Part shown: positions 1 to 6,688 of the stretch, piece after piece | How the letters are laid out: each line of letters begins with the position of its first letter | Position numbering within the stretch: the first letter of the stretch is position 1 | NCBI RefSeq assembly: GCF_039542035.1 | Contig: NZ_BAABHJ010000016.1 | Coordinates: 124,001 to 188,000 of the forward strand | Reading direction: 5' to 3' | DNA length: 64,000 nt | DNA from: Actinoallomurus liliacearum | Lineage (GTDB): Bacteria > Actinomycetota > Actinomycetes > Streptosporangiales > Streptosporangiaceae | Notes under the pieces: generated by a model | What the model saw: only the letters and a program-made list of their open reading frames with translations | Database searches by the model: none | Told to the model about the DNA's origin: nothing | Program-made: the position numbers and the translations under genes

Positions 1-354
1 GCTCTTGACCGCCGCGTTCTCGGCGCCGTTGGCCATCATCCGGGACAGCAGCGTGAACAGGGCCGTGGGGTCGTCCGTGGCGGCGAGCGCTTCCGCCTCC
101 GCGACCAGCCGCTCGAGCTGATCGGTCGCGACGGCGAGATAGAGCGCCTCCTTGGTAGGGAAGTGCCGATGAACGGTGCCGGGACCGACATCTGCGCGGC
201 GCGCGATCTCATCCAGCGAGACGCCGAGGCCTTCGGTCGCGAACAGGCGTTGCGCGGTGCGAAGCACCCGCTCGCGGTTGCGGCGCGCGTCGGCGCGCAG
301 CCCACGGTCGCTCCCGGGAGCCGCCGGGACGGCCTTGTGAGGATGGCCGGACAT
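1..354 (-). CDS. TetR-family transcriptional regulator (N-terminal part, cut by window edge)
   Basis: Only the first 118 residues are present because the frame runs off the left end of the window. They contain a TetR DNA-binding domain: a basic helix (about residues 20-40) and a helix-turn-helix at about 45-65 with the typical GPGTVHRHFPTKEALY recognition motif. The ATG at 354 starts the frame. The gene faces the SnoaL-like gene at 479 across a short region holding two copies of an inverted repeat, so it probably represses itself and that gene. The ligand-binding half is outside the window, so the effector is unknown. Family assignment is firm; the regulatory target is inferred. Confidence 0.9.
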   Translation of the reverse strand, partial: MSGHPHKAVPAAPGSDRGLRADARRNRERVLRTAQRLFATEGLGVSLDEIARRADVGPGTVHRHFPTKEALYLAVATDQLERLVAEAEALAATDDPTALFTLLSRMMANGAENAAVKS

Positions 355-363
355 GTCGATATC

Positions 364-428
364 AGCATAACCGGGGCGGCGCACCGCTTATCATCGGAAC
401 CATAACCGGGGCGGCGCACCGGTTATGG
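364..428. promoter_or_regulatory. Twin TetR-type operators
   Basis: A 25-base unit beginning CATAACCGGGGCGG occurs at 366-390 and again at 401-425, differing at one base, with a 35-base centre-to-centre spacing. The second copy is a clean inverted repeat: CCATAACCGG at 400-409 and CCGGTTATGG at 419-428. The first copy has a weaker right arm. Position between divergent tetR and SnoaL-like genes makes these the likely operator sites. Binding is inferred. Confidence 0.7.
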
Positions 429-478
429 GACCGCGCCGCTCACTGTGACCGGCCCCATCAGCCGTGAGGAGATCGCCG

Positions 479-865
479 GTGACTACACGCGATGACGCCA
501 GTGCCCTGATCCAGCGGATGCAGGAGTGCTTCAACACCCGGCGATTCGACCAGGCCGCCGACCTGCACACGCCTGGCTTCTTCAGCCATCCGCTCGGCAC
601 CACCGGATTTGCGGCGGGTAAGGACGCCTGGCGGATGCTCACCGCCCGGTTCCCCAGTATGCGTGTCGTCGCCCAGGACATCCTGGTCGACGGCGACAGG
701 GCCGCCGTCCGCTCGACCGTCGAGGGGATCGAGACCCCGGACGGCGCGCAGCCCATGCTGTTCGAGATCTTCCGTTTCGACGACGGCCGGTTCGCGGAGA
801 TGTGGGGTGCCAGCACGGGATTCCCGCCCTCGATCAGTCCTGAGGACGTGCTCGGCCGACCCTGA
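479..865 (+). CDS. SnoaL-like / NTF2-fold protein
   Basis: A 128-residue single-domain protein. The sequence pattern (LIQRMQECFNTRRFD near the start, then a HTPGFFSHPLGTTGF segment, GDRAAVRSTVEG, and a C-terminal FRFDDGRFAEMWG) is that of the SnoaL-like branch of the NTF2 fold, which includes polyketide cyclases, ester hydrolases and many small-molecule isomerases. The GTG at 479 is chosen because a GAGGAG ribosome site lies just upstream; an in-frame GTG at 464 would use up that site. It is divergent from the TetR gene and probably its regulatory target. The substrate cannot be told from sequence. Confidence 0.8.
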   Translation: MTTRDDASALIQRMQECFNTRRFDQAADLHTPGFFSHPLGTTGFAAGKDAWRMLTARFPSMRVVAQDILVDGDRAAVRSTVEGIETPDGAQPMLFEIFRFDDGRFAEMWGASTGFPPSISPEDVLGRP

Positions 866-906
866 GGGCTGCGCCGCCGGGGGCGTCAACGAGGTCAAGG
901 CGGCGT

Positions 907-992
907 GTGCCGAATGCTCGGCTAACCGGCCGTGAAAAGCGGCGAATCCCGCCTTTCCGCGCCTCCGATCCATTGGTCACCGAGCTTTTCGC
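907..992. repeat. Copy A of an 86-bp duplicated upstream block
   Basis: This stretch matches 1999-2084 in the same orientation without gaps, with about 7 mismatches by eye (shared pieces include GTGCCGAATGCTCGGCTAA and CATTGGTCACCGAGCTTTTC). The other copy lies upstream of the XRE/DUF5753 gene. The two copies bracket the repeat-protein gene at 1133-1855. Confidence 0.85.
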
Positions 993-999
993 GCCCGCA

Positions 1000-1060
1000 T
1001 TGGCTGCCATCATCGCTGAAAGCGGGGTCGGCCAAAATGTCGGCGGCGCCTCCGAAGGCG
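1000..1060 (+). pseudogene. Relic of a DUF5753 regulator gene
   Basis: In the + strand the codons read IIAESGVGQNVGGAS, which corresponds to VIAESVLGQNVGGAK in the DUF5753 domain of the intact XRE gene (nucleotides 2671-2715). Nucleotide similarity is also clear (GGCGGCGCC and flanking bases). Nothing before or after it continues the domain. Together with copy A of the upstream block it looks like what remains of a second XRE/DUF5753 gene after a large internal deletion. Confidence 0.7.
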
Positions 1061-1080
1061 CAACACCTGATGACGACGTT

Positions 1081-1113
1081 CGGCCCCCACTCCGTTTCGA
1101 GGAGTGGGGGCCG
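1081..1113 (-). terminator. Hairpin terminator
   Basis: A perfect 13-bp stem, CGGCCCCCACTCC and its complement, with a 7-base loop. It lies 20 bases beyond the stop of the minus-strand gene at 1133-1855 and probably ends its transcript. No T-run follows, as is usual in this GC-rich background. Confidence 0.75.
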
Positions 1114-1132
1114 ACGGGGATCGGGTGAGCCG

Positions 1133-1855
1133 CTACAGGGGGTGCTTCACGGCCTCCTGGAGCGCCTCGCGGTGGCCCAGCGCGACGTCGCCGGGCCGGT
1201 TGGCGTGGTGCAGCCCACGGTAGGACAGGTACAGGGCGGGGTTGATGTTCTTGTCGCGGGCGGCGACGATGACCTCCATCGCCTCCGCGTGCGACACCCC
1301 GTTCGCACCCAGGTAGATGTAGTCGCCGGCGAGCGGCGCGTACAGTTCGGGTCCGGTCACCGCGATCACCTCAAGGGTGTTCTCGTGGCTGCCGGCGTAC
1401 TCGTGCACCCGGACGTACTGGTGCCCATCGACACCGTCCTTGAGCAGTTCGAGCGTCTTGGCGTGTGACCCGGTGGCACGGAACAGGGGGAGATAGCCCC
1501 ATCCGAGGTCGTGGTTCTCGATGACGTCCTTCACCTGGTCGTGAGTGACGCCGGTGGCGACCCGACGGATGTCGACGTACGCATTACCGGCGCCCTTGCC
1601 GAGTTCCCGTTCGAGGGTGAGGATCTCGACCGACTCCGGGTGCGTCGCCACAGTCCGCATCCGGCGGTAGCGCATGAGGTCGAAGCCGCCGTCGACGATT
1701 TCGACCACCTGCGCGGTGGTGGCGACCTTCAGAACGGCGTCGCGGTCCAGCGGCGAGACCATCCCCAGACGGACGAGCTCGCGCAGCCGCGACGACATGA
1801 TCAGGTCCTTGGGAGTCGGAACGCTCGGCGCCGGTGACGTGATGGTCTCGCTCAT
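1133..1855 (-). CDS. Protein of His-containing GxTHxExxEVI repeats
   Basis: A 240-residue protein with no signal peptide or membrane segment. From about residue 45 it is made of degenerate repeats of 25-39 residues, each with a pattern like (T/S)H-x4-E-(I/V)-(L/I) followed by an aromatic segment (YRRM, YVRVHEY, YIYLGA, YLSYRG). The repeat histidines are H72, H105, H131, H157, H189 and H228. It resembles the GATHAEVLEA-type repeats I recall from other actinobacterial hypothetical proteins; the function of such repeats is not known to me. The start has a GAAGGG ribosome site. A palindrome sits upstream (1898-1922) and a strong hairpin follows, so it is a single-gene unit. It is bracketed by the duplicated block next to the XRE/DUF397 locus. 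Confidence 0.8.
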   Translation of the reverse strand: MSETITSPAPSVPTPKDLIMSSRLRELVRLGMVSPLDRDAVLKVATTAQVVEIVDGGFDLMRYRRMRTVATHPESVEILTLERELGKGAGNAYVDIRRVATGVTHDQVKDVIENHDLGWGYLPLFRATGSHAKTLELLKDGVDGHQYVRVHEYAGSHENTLEVIAVTGPELYAPLAGDYIYLGANGVSHAEAMEVIVAARDKNINPALYLSYRGLHHANRPGDVALGHREALQEAVKHPL

Positions 1856-1897
1856 GGCAAGATCCCTTCGTTGTCTCTCGATTGTCGGTTTGTCGGA

Positions 1898-1922
1898 GAT
1901 CGTCCCGGAAGTCGGGACGATC
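1898..1922. promoter_or_regulatory. Palindrome upstream of the repeat-protein gene
   Basis: Perfect 10-bp arms, GATCGTCCCG and CGGGACGATC, separated by 5 bases, 43 bases before the start at 1855. It may be an operator or a leader hairpin. The rest of the 345-base gap 1856-2200 holds copy B of the duplicated block and the promoter of the XRE gene. Confidence 0.5.
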
Positions 1923-1998
1923 GCAACTCACCGGACGCCGAGCGACGCGCAATCCTTCTGCCGACCTCCCGCCACACGATCGACCGTGAGGGCGGTGC

Positions 1999-2084
1999 GT
2001 GCCGAATGCTCGGCTAATCGGCCGTGAGAAGTGGCGAATCCCGCCTTTCCGGACCTCTGGTCCATTGGTCACCGAGCTTTTCGC
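1999..2084. repeat. Copy B of the 86-bp duplicated upstream block
   Basis: Partner of 907-992. Here the block sits about 115 bases before the intact XRE/DUF5753 start, so it is probably the native copy. Confidence 0.85.
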
Positions 2085-2160
2085 ATCCGACGTGACGAAT
2101 ATCTGGACACGGAGCGTGATCATGTGCGTACGCTAGGGAGCGCTCCACTGTTACCGGGCG

Positions 2161-2178
2161 AATGGGACGCTTCCCATT
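2161..2178. promoter_or_regulatory. Inverted repeat before the XRE gene
   Basis: AATGGGA and TCCCATT with a 4-base spacer end 22 bases before the ATG at 2201. A second short palindrome, GGAGCGCTCC, lies at 2137-2146. Either may be an autoregulatory XRE site; this is inferred only from position. Confidence 0.4.
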
Positions 2179-2200
2179 TCGGGCGAAAGGGTACGGGTCG

Positions 2201-3013
2201 ATGAGCGGAAACCGGATGACGGCACGAGTATTCGTCGCGAAGGAGCTTCGCCGCGCTCGCGAGGCGAAAGGGCTGAGCCGGGCGGCGGTGGGGAAGGCCC
2301 TCTTCGTCTCGGACTCCCTGGTCGCCGCGTGGGAGGTCCCGCGAATGCTGCCGAGGCCGGAGCATCTCGAACGCCTCATCCCGCTCCTCGGCACGAGCGA
2401 CATCCTGACCCGCATCATCGACGAACTCGTCGCCGGCGAGGTCCCGCCCGAGTGGCTCGACAAGTGGCTGGTGGCCGAACGTCGGGCCACCTCGCTGCTG
2501 TCATTCCAGTCGACCGTGGTCCCGGGTCTGCTGCAGAACGAGGACTACGCCCGCGCGGTGCTGCGGGCACTTCCGCACGACATCGCCGACCTGGAGGACA
2601 TGGTCAGCGCACGGCTGGACCGCCAGGCGATCCTTTCCCGGGAGGACTCGCCGCCCGTACTGGTCGCCGTCATCGCCGAAAGCGTGCTCGGCCAGAACGT
2701 CGGCGGCGCCAAGGTCATGGCCGACCAGCTCCTGCACCTGGCGGCCATGGCCAAGCGGGAGAACGTCATCGTCCAGATCGTCCCGGCGAGCGCCGAGGCG
2801 TGCGCCGGATTCACGGGTCCCTTCGCCATCGCGACCCTCGACGGCGGAGCCGAACTGGCCTACGTTGACAGTCAGCTCAGCGGAGAGGTGATCGGCAATC
2901 CCCACGACGTCGCGGCCCTGCGGCGAATGTTCGAGGTGTTCCGCGCGGACGCCCTCCCCAGGCGACAGTCGATCGAGTTGATCCGGAGGAAGTCGGAGCA
3001 ATGGACGACCTGA
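2201..3013 (+). CDS. XRE-family regulator with DUF5753 domain
   Basis: A 270-residue protein. An N-terminal Cro/C1-type helix-turn-helix (about residues 8-65, LRRAREAKGLSRAAVGKALF... then SLVAAWE) is followed by a DUF5753 domain with the hallmark VVPGLLQNEDYARAVL and VIAESVLGQNVGG segments. The ATG at 2201 has a GAAAGG ribosome site; an ATG at 2162 is in frame but would add residues not typical of the family. The stop overlaps the ATG of the DUF397 gene at 3001, the classic XRE-DUF397 pair of actinomycetes (WhiJ/AbaA-like systems in Streptomyces, where the small partner is thought to modulate the repressor). The target is unknown. Confidence 0.92.
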   Translation: MSGNRMTARVFVAKELRRAREAKGLSRAAVGKALFVSDSLVAAWEVPRMLPRPEHLERLIPLLGTSDILTRIIDELVAGEVPPEWLDKWLVAERRATSLLSFQSTVVPGLLQNEDYARAVLRALPHDIADLEDMVSARLDRQAILSREDSPPVLVAVIAESVLGQNVGGAKVMADQLLHLAAMAKRENVIVQIVPASAEACAGFTGPFAIATLDGGAELAYVDSQLSGEVIGNPHDVAALRRMFEVFRADALPRRQSIELIRRKSEQWTT

Positions 3014-3171
3014 CGTGGCGGAAGCCGACTCGCAGCGGTTCGAACGGCGGCGACTGCGTGGAGCTGGCGGTGACGTGGCGAAAGGCCGCGCGGAGCACGG
3101 CCAACGGTGGCGACTGTGTCGAAGTGGCCGTGGTCGAGTGGGGCGGCGAGGGGGCGTCCGACCGCCCATGA
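3001..3171 (+). CDS. DUF397 protein with two tandem half-repeats
   Basis: A 56-residue protein whose ATG overlaps the last 13 bases of the XRE gene in another frame. It carries the DUF397 signature twice: TWRKPTRSGSNGGDCVELA at residues 5-23 and TWRKAARSTANGGDCVEVA at 25-43. Ordinary DUF397 proteins have one W-x-K-S-S-x-S...G..CVEVA unit followed by a VRDSK...L tail; that tail is missing here. The arrangement suggests an internal duplication or unequal crossover between two DUF397 genes. It most likely acts with the upstream XRE protein. Confidence 0.85.
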   Translation: MDDLTWRKPTRSGSNGGDCVELAVTWRKAARSTANGGDCVEVAVVEWGGEGASDRP

Positions 3172-3295
3172 CGGTCCGGCGTCGTGGTGTGCTGATGGCT
3201 CGGCCGAACGGCGTCTGTGGATGGGCTGATCCCATTATTTCGAGGTAGCGAGCCGTTATCGACGAGCTTTTCGCTCAGTTGTCCCAATGCTTTCC

Positions 3296-3324
3296 GGCGA
3301 GTCGACGGTGCCGGTCGACTCGCC
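3296..3324 (+). terminator. Hairpin after the XRE-DUF397 pair
   Basis: Perfect 11-bp stem GGCGAGTCGAC / GTCGACTCGCC with a 7-base loop, 125 bases beyond the DUF397 stop and 37 bases before the insertion sequence. Probable end of the XRE-DUF397 transcript. Confidence 0.55.
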
Positions 3325-3379
3325 CTCGAACGTCACCATCACCGCGCGCCTCGGCGACGGCTAGGGCTTGTCCGGTGGA

Positions 3380-3952
3380 TCACGTGGTGATCCACAGCAG
3401 TGCGGAGACCAGGGTGATGCCTGCCCGGTAGTGGCGGGCGAGCTTGTCGTATCGGGTGGCGATGCCGCGCCATTGCTTGAGGCGGTTGAAGCAGCGTTCG
3501 ATGACGTTGCGGAGCCGGTAGATGCCCGGGTCGAACCCGCAGGGGCGGTGTCCGCGCCGTGTGCGGATCGCCTGCTGGTCGGATCGTTCGGGAATGGTGT
3601 GGGGGATTTGCCGGCCTCGAAGGTAGGTGCGGATCTTGTTGGTGGAGTAGCCCTTGTCGGCGATCAGCCGATCGGGCCGTATCCGGGGTCGTCCCGCGCC
3701 GGGCCGGGGGATGCGGATGGATTCGATGACCTGGACCAGGCGGGTGCAGTCGTTGATGTTGCCGGGCGTGATGCAGAACGCCAGGGGCAGACCGCGTCCG
3801 TCGCAGACCAGGTGGATCTTGGTGGTCAGTCCGCCGCGGGATCGCCCGAGCGCCTGGCGTGTCCGGTTCGTCCCTGCGTCATCCCCTTTTTGCGGGCTCC
3901 GGCCGCGTGCTGGTGTGCCCGCACGATGGTGGAGTCGACGCTGACGGTCCAA
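3380..3952 (-). CDS. IS5-type transposase, second frame (DDE domain)
   Basis: 190-residue open frame whose first part is only overlap. Its useful part starts at the A5G4 slip site and holds the transposase_11 DDE core: SRGGLTTKIHLVCDGRGLPL, a second Asp in IADKGYSTNKIR and a C-terminal RNVIERCFNRLKQWRGIATR motif with the catalytic Glu. It is almost certainly made as the tail of the first frame by frameshifting rather than from its own start. Confidence 0.85.
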   Translation of the reverse strand: MDRQRRLHHRAGTPARGRSPQKGDDAGTNRTRQALGRSRGGLTTKIHLVCDGRGLPLAFCITPGNINDCTRLVQVIESIRIPRPGAGRPRIRPDRLIADKGYSTNKIRTYLRGRQIPHTIPERSDQQAIRTRRGHRPCGFDPGIYRLRNVIERCFNRLKQWRGIATRYDKLARHYRAGITLVSALLWITT

Positions 3953-4230
3953 TCCAGCCGGCCGACCGCATCGTCGTGGACCTGCAGATGGGCCAGGATC
4001 GCATCGAAGGTGCCGTCACCGGCCCACCGGCGATACCGCTCATAGACGGTTTTCCAGTTCCCATACCGCTCGGGCAGGTCCCGCCACGGCGCGCCGGTGG
4101 CCAGCTTCCACAACATCCCGTTCAGCACGGTGCGGTGATCCAGCCACCGCCCGCCGCGGGCCGGCTGGGCAGGCAGCAACGGCTCGATCCGCTGCCAGGC
4201 CGCATCGGTTAACTCATGTCGCCGGGCCAT
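3826..4230 (-). CDS. IS5-type transposase, first frame
   Basis: 134 residues from the ATG at 4230. The N-terminus has the DUF4096-like region of IS5 transposases (LTDAAWQRIEPLLP, GMLWKLATGAPWRDLPERYG) and reaches the first catalytic Asp region (DWTVSVDSTIVRAHQH). The frame then runs into an A5G4 run (minus strand, at 3883-3891), after which the downstream frame carries the rest of the DDE domain. The overlap and offset fit a -1 programmed frameshift producing one protein of about 280 residues. Confidence 0.88.
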   Translation of the reverse strand: MARRHELTDAAWQRIEPLLPAQPARGGRWLDHRTVLNGMLWKLATGAPWRDLPERYGNWKTVYERYRRWAGDGTFDAILAHLQVHDDAVGRLDWTVSVDSTIVRAHQHAAGARKKGMTQGRTGHARRSGDPAAD

Positions 4231-4376
4231 GACCCACCATCAAAGCCCGCCGCAAGATCGACCTCAGCCAAACGCCAAGATCCACCGGACAGGTCCTAGG
4301 CGGACAGCACCGTGACGCTCACCCCGTGATCCCGGAGACGGCCTGGCCCGTCCAGGCCTTCTTACCCGGGGGAGCC

Positions 4377-4428
4377 GTCAGTGCCGAGGATGTTCGTCGT
4401 CTCAGCGACGAACATCCTCGGCACTGAC
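4377..4428. terminator. Perfect 23-bp hairpin, family member 1
   Basis: GTCAGTGCCGAGGATGTTCG begins a 23-bp perfect stem (4377-4399 with 4406-4428) around a 6-base loop TCTCAG. It lies just past the stop of the MmyB-type gene and probably ends its transcript. A sibling with nearly the same stem lies at 6622-6663, after the divergent partner gene. Confidence 0.8.
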
Positions 4429-4478
4429 GATGCTGATCGCGGTCACGCCGCCAGGCCCGGCGCACCCGCCGAAGCGGT

Positions 4479-5321
4479 TCAGCCGGGGGTCAGATTCTGG
4501 AGGCCGATCACGCGCAGGAGCTCCAGCCGCTCGTAGGACTCGCTGCCCGGGCGGGCGGTGTAGACGACCAGCCGCTGGTCGTGCTCCGGGCTCAGCAGCA
4601 CCTCGCAGTCCAGTTCCAGCAGGCCGACGACCGGGTGCAGGAAGCGCTTGACGTCGCTGCGGCGTACGGCGACGTGGTGGGCGTCCCACAGCGCCGAGAA
4701 CTCCTCACTGCGGGCGCGGAGCCGGCGTACGAGCGCTGCCAGGCACGCGTCGTCCGGGCGGCGGGCGAGTGTGGCGCGCAGATCCGCCACCGCCGTGCGG
4801 GCGGCGCGGTCACGGTCATCGGCCGGGAAGAGTTCCCGTGCGGCGGGGTCCGTGAAGTAGCGCCAGACGACGTTGTGCTCCGCCTCGGGGCGGGCGGACG
4901 CGTCCCCGTGAAGCGCCCTGGCCATCGCGTTCTGCGCGAGGACGTCGCCGCGGTCGCTCACCACTCGGGCGGGGGTGTCGGTCAGCCGGTCGAGGACAAG
5001 GAGCAGGCCGGGGCGGACGTGCTCCGTGGTCGGCCGGTTGCGGGGAGGCTCCTCACCGGCCAGATGGAACAGGTGGTCTCGTTCGTCGTCGGTCAGCCGC
5101 AGCGCGCGGGCGACGGCGGCGAGCATCGGACGAGACGGGCGTGAGCCTCTGGCCTGCTCCAGCCGCGTGTAGTGGTCGGTGGACATGCCCGCCAGCTGCG
5201 CCACCTCCTCGCGGCGCAGTCCCGGGGTGCGGCGCCGTGCGCTCTGCGACAGTCCCACGTCGGCCGGGGCGAGCCGGGCGCGGCAGTGGCGCAGGAAGTC
5301 GGCGAGTTCGCTTCGGTCCAC
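4479..5321 (-). CDS. MmyB-type XRE transcriptional regulator
   Basis: 280 residues if started at the GTG at 5321 (VDRSELADFLRHCRARLAP), which matches the usual N-terminus of the family; the frame is open upstream but that part lacks homology-like pattern. Residues about 10-75 are the helix-turn-helix (RTPGLRREEVAQLAGMSTDH, then YTRLEQARG). The rest is the MmyB-like ligand-binding domain (VVSDRGDVLAQNAMARAL, NVVWRYFTDP, LWDAHHVAVRRSDVKRFLHP), a PAS-like fold suggested to bind fatty-acid-like ligands. It faces the aldo/keto reductase at 5585; such MmyB-reductase pairs are common in actinomycetes, with the regulator controlling its neighbour. Confidence 0.9.
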   Translation of the reverse strand: MDRSELADFLRHCRARLAPADVGLSQSARRRTPGLRREEVAQLAGMSTDHYTRLEQARGSRPSRPMLAAVARALRLTDDERDHLFHLAGEEPPRNRPTTEHVRPGLLLVLDRLTDTPARVVSDRGDVLAQNAMARALHGDASARPEAEHNVVWRYFTDPAARELFPADDRDRAARTAVADLRATLARRPDDACLAALVRRLRARSEEFSALWDAHHVAVRRSDVKRFLHPVVGLLELDCEVLLSPEHDQRLVVYTARPGSESYERLELLRVIGLQNLTPG

Positions 5322-5584
5322 GCCTCCACCATGCCCTGTGACACCGGACGCAGCCAGGGACGGCCCGTCCCCGGATAAGGACGTCTCTTCCGCCGGCGCC
5401 CGTACCGCCGCAGGCTGGGAACCGGCTCGGCGGACCGGCGGCACCTGCGGGTTCGACGAGACGAGCACCGAAGAGCCGCCGCGTGGCACATGCGGCAGCC
5501 ACACGACTGCCATATCCGCCTGGTGCGGATTCGCCGGCGTGGTAGCTCGTTCCGCTCCTTTCCGCGAAAAGAGGCATCTTCCGT

Positions 5585-6607
5585 ATGCAGTACCGCACGC
5601 TCGGCCGGACCGGTATCAAGGTCAGTCCCTACGCGCTCGGCGCGTTGATGTTCGCGACGTCCGTCGGCAACCCCGACCCCGGCGACTCGGCCCGCATGAT
5701 CCACAAGGCGCTGGACGCGGGGATCAACCTCATCGACACGGCCGACGCCTACCAGGACTCCGAAGAGATCGTCGGGAAGGCGCTCAAGGGGCGACGGGAC
5801 GAGGTCGTCCTCGCGACCAAGGTGAGCCGTTCGATGGGTGACGACCCCAATCACCAGGGCGCCTCGCGGCGGTGGATCGTGACCGCGGTCGAGAACTCGC
5901 TGCGCCGCCTGCGGACCGACCACGTCGACCTCTACCAGATCCACCGGCCGGACCCCACCACGGACATCGAGGAGACGCTTTCCGCGCTCTCCGACCTGAT
6001 CCACAGCGGGAAGGTCCGTGCGATCGGGACGTCTGGCATGCCGGCGTCCGACATCGTCGAAGCCCAGTGGGTCGCCGACCGGCGCGGTCTGGCACGGTTC
6101 CGCACGGAGCAGCCGCCGTACTCGCTGCTCAACCGCGGCATCGAACGCGAGGTGCTGCCGGTCGCCCAACGCCATGGGATGGGCATGCTGGTGTGGGGCC
6201 CGCTCGGGCAGGGACTGCTCACCGGGCGTGTCCGCAAGGGTGAGCCGAACGAACTCCGCCGCGCCGCCTTCGTCAAGCACGTCAACGACGAACGCCGTCT
6301 CGAAACCGTCGAGCGGTTCATCTCGCTGGCCGAGGAGGCCGGACTGCCGCTGACCCACCTCGCCATGGCGTTCGCGATCACTCATCCCGGCGTGACCAGC
6401 GCGATCGTCGGGCCGCGCACGATGAGCCACCTCGACGACCTTCTGGCCGGCATCGACGTGACGCTCACCGACGACGTCCTCGACCGGATCGACGAGATCG
6501 TCCCGCCGGGCACCGACGTCGGCACGCTCGACCAGGCGTACGTGCCGCCGGCCCTCCAGCAGGGGCGTCTCCGCCGCCGTCCTGCCGGCGAACGCGCCGC
6601 CGCCTGA
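5585..6607 (+). CDS. Aldo/keto reductase
   Basis: 340-residue NADPH-dependent TIM-barrel oxidoreductase. The catalytic tetrad is visible: D51 and Y56 in DTADAYQ, K79 in LATKV and H120 in YQIHRPD. Cofactor-site elements follow (AIGTSGM, then a C-terminal SAIVGPRTMSHLDD). It belongs to the YajO/Tas-like or voltage-channel-beta-like branch. The ATG at 5585 has a weak GAAAAGAGG site upstream. It is divergent from the MmyB-type regulator and ends in the second sibling hairpin. The Arg-rich last 20 residues are unusual. The substrate is unknown. Confidence 0.92.
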   Translation: MQYRTLGRTGIKVSPYALGALMFATSVGNPDPGDSARMIHKALDAGINLIDTADAYQDSEEIVGKALKGRRDEVVLATKVSRSMGDDPNHQGASRRWIVTAVENSLRRLRTDHVDLYQIHRPDPTTDIEETLSALSDLIHSGKVRAIGTSGMPASDIVEAQWVADRRGLARFRTEQPPYSLLNRGIEREVLPVAQRHGMGMLVWGPLGQGLLTGRVRKGEPNELRRAAFVKHVNDERRLETVERFISLAEEAGLPLTHLAMAFAITHPGVTSAIVGPRTMSHLDDLLAGIDVTLTDDVLDRIDEIVPPGTDVGTLDQAYVPPALQQGRLRRRPAGERAAA

Positions 6608-6621
6608 CGGACGGCCGTCGG

Positions 6622-6663
6622 TGCCGGGGATGTTCGTCGCTGAAACGACGAACGTCCCCGGCA
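6622..6663. terminator. 18-bp hairpin, family member 2
   Basis: Stem TGCCGGGGATGTTCGTCG (6622-6639) pairs with 6646-6663 with a single G-U pair and a 6-base loop CTGAAA. The stem is nearly identical to that at 4381-4399, with the same loop length. It lies between the convergent aldo/keto reductase and nuoB genes and may terminate both. Confidence 0.8.
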
Positions 6664-6688
6664 TCGATGACGCGGCGGAGCCGGAGCC

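Larger units (their letters stand above)
3362..4298 (-). mobile_element. IS5-family insertion sequence
   Basis: About 0.94 kb bounded by near-perfect inverted ends: TAGGGCTTGTCCGGTGGATC at 3362-3381 and, inverted, TAGGACCTGTCCGGTGGATC at 4279-4298. A TA (or CTA) at each edge is the likely target duplication. It encodes a transposase in two overlapping frames on the minus strand, as in the IS5-family groups that use ribosomal frameshifting. Both ends and both frames look intact, so the copy may be recent and active. Confidence 0.9.
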
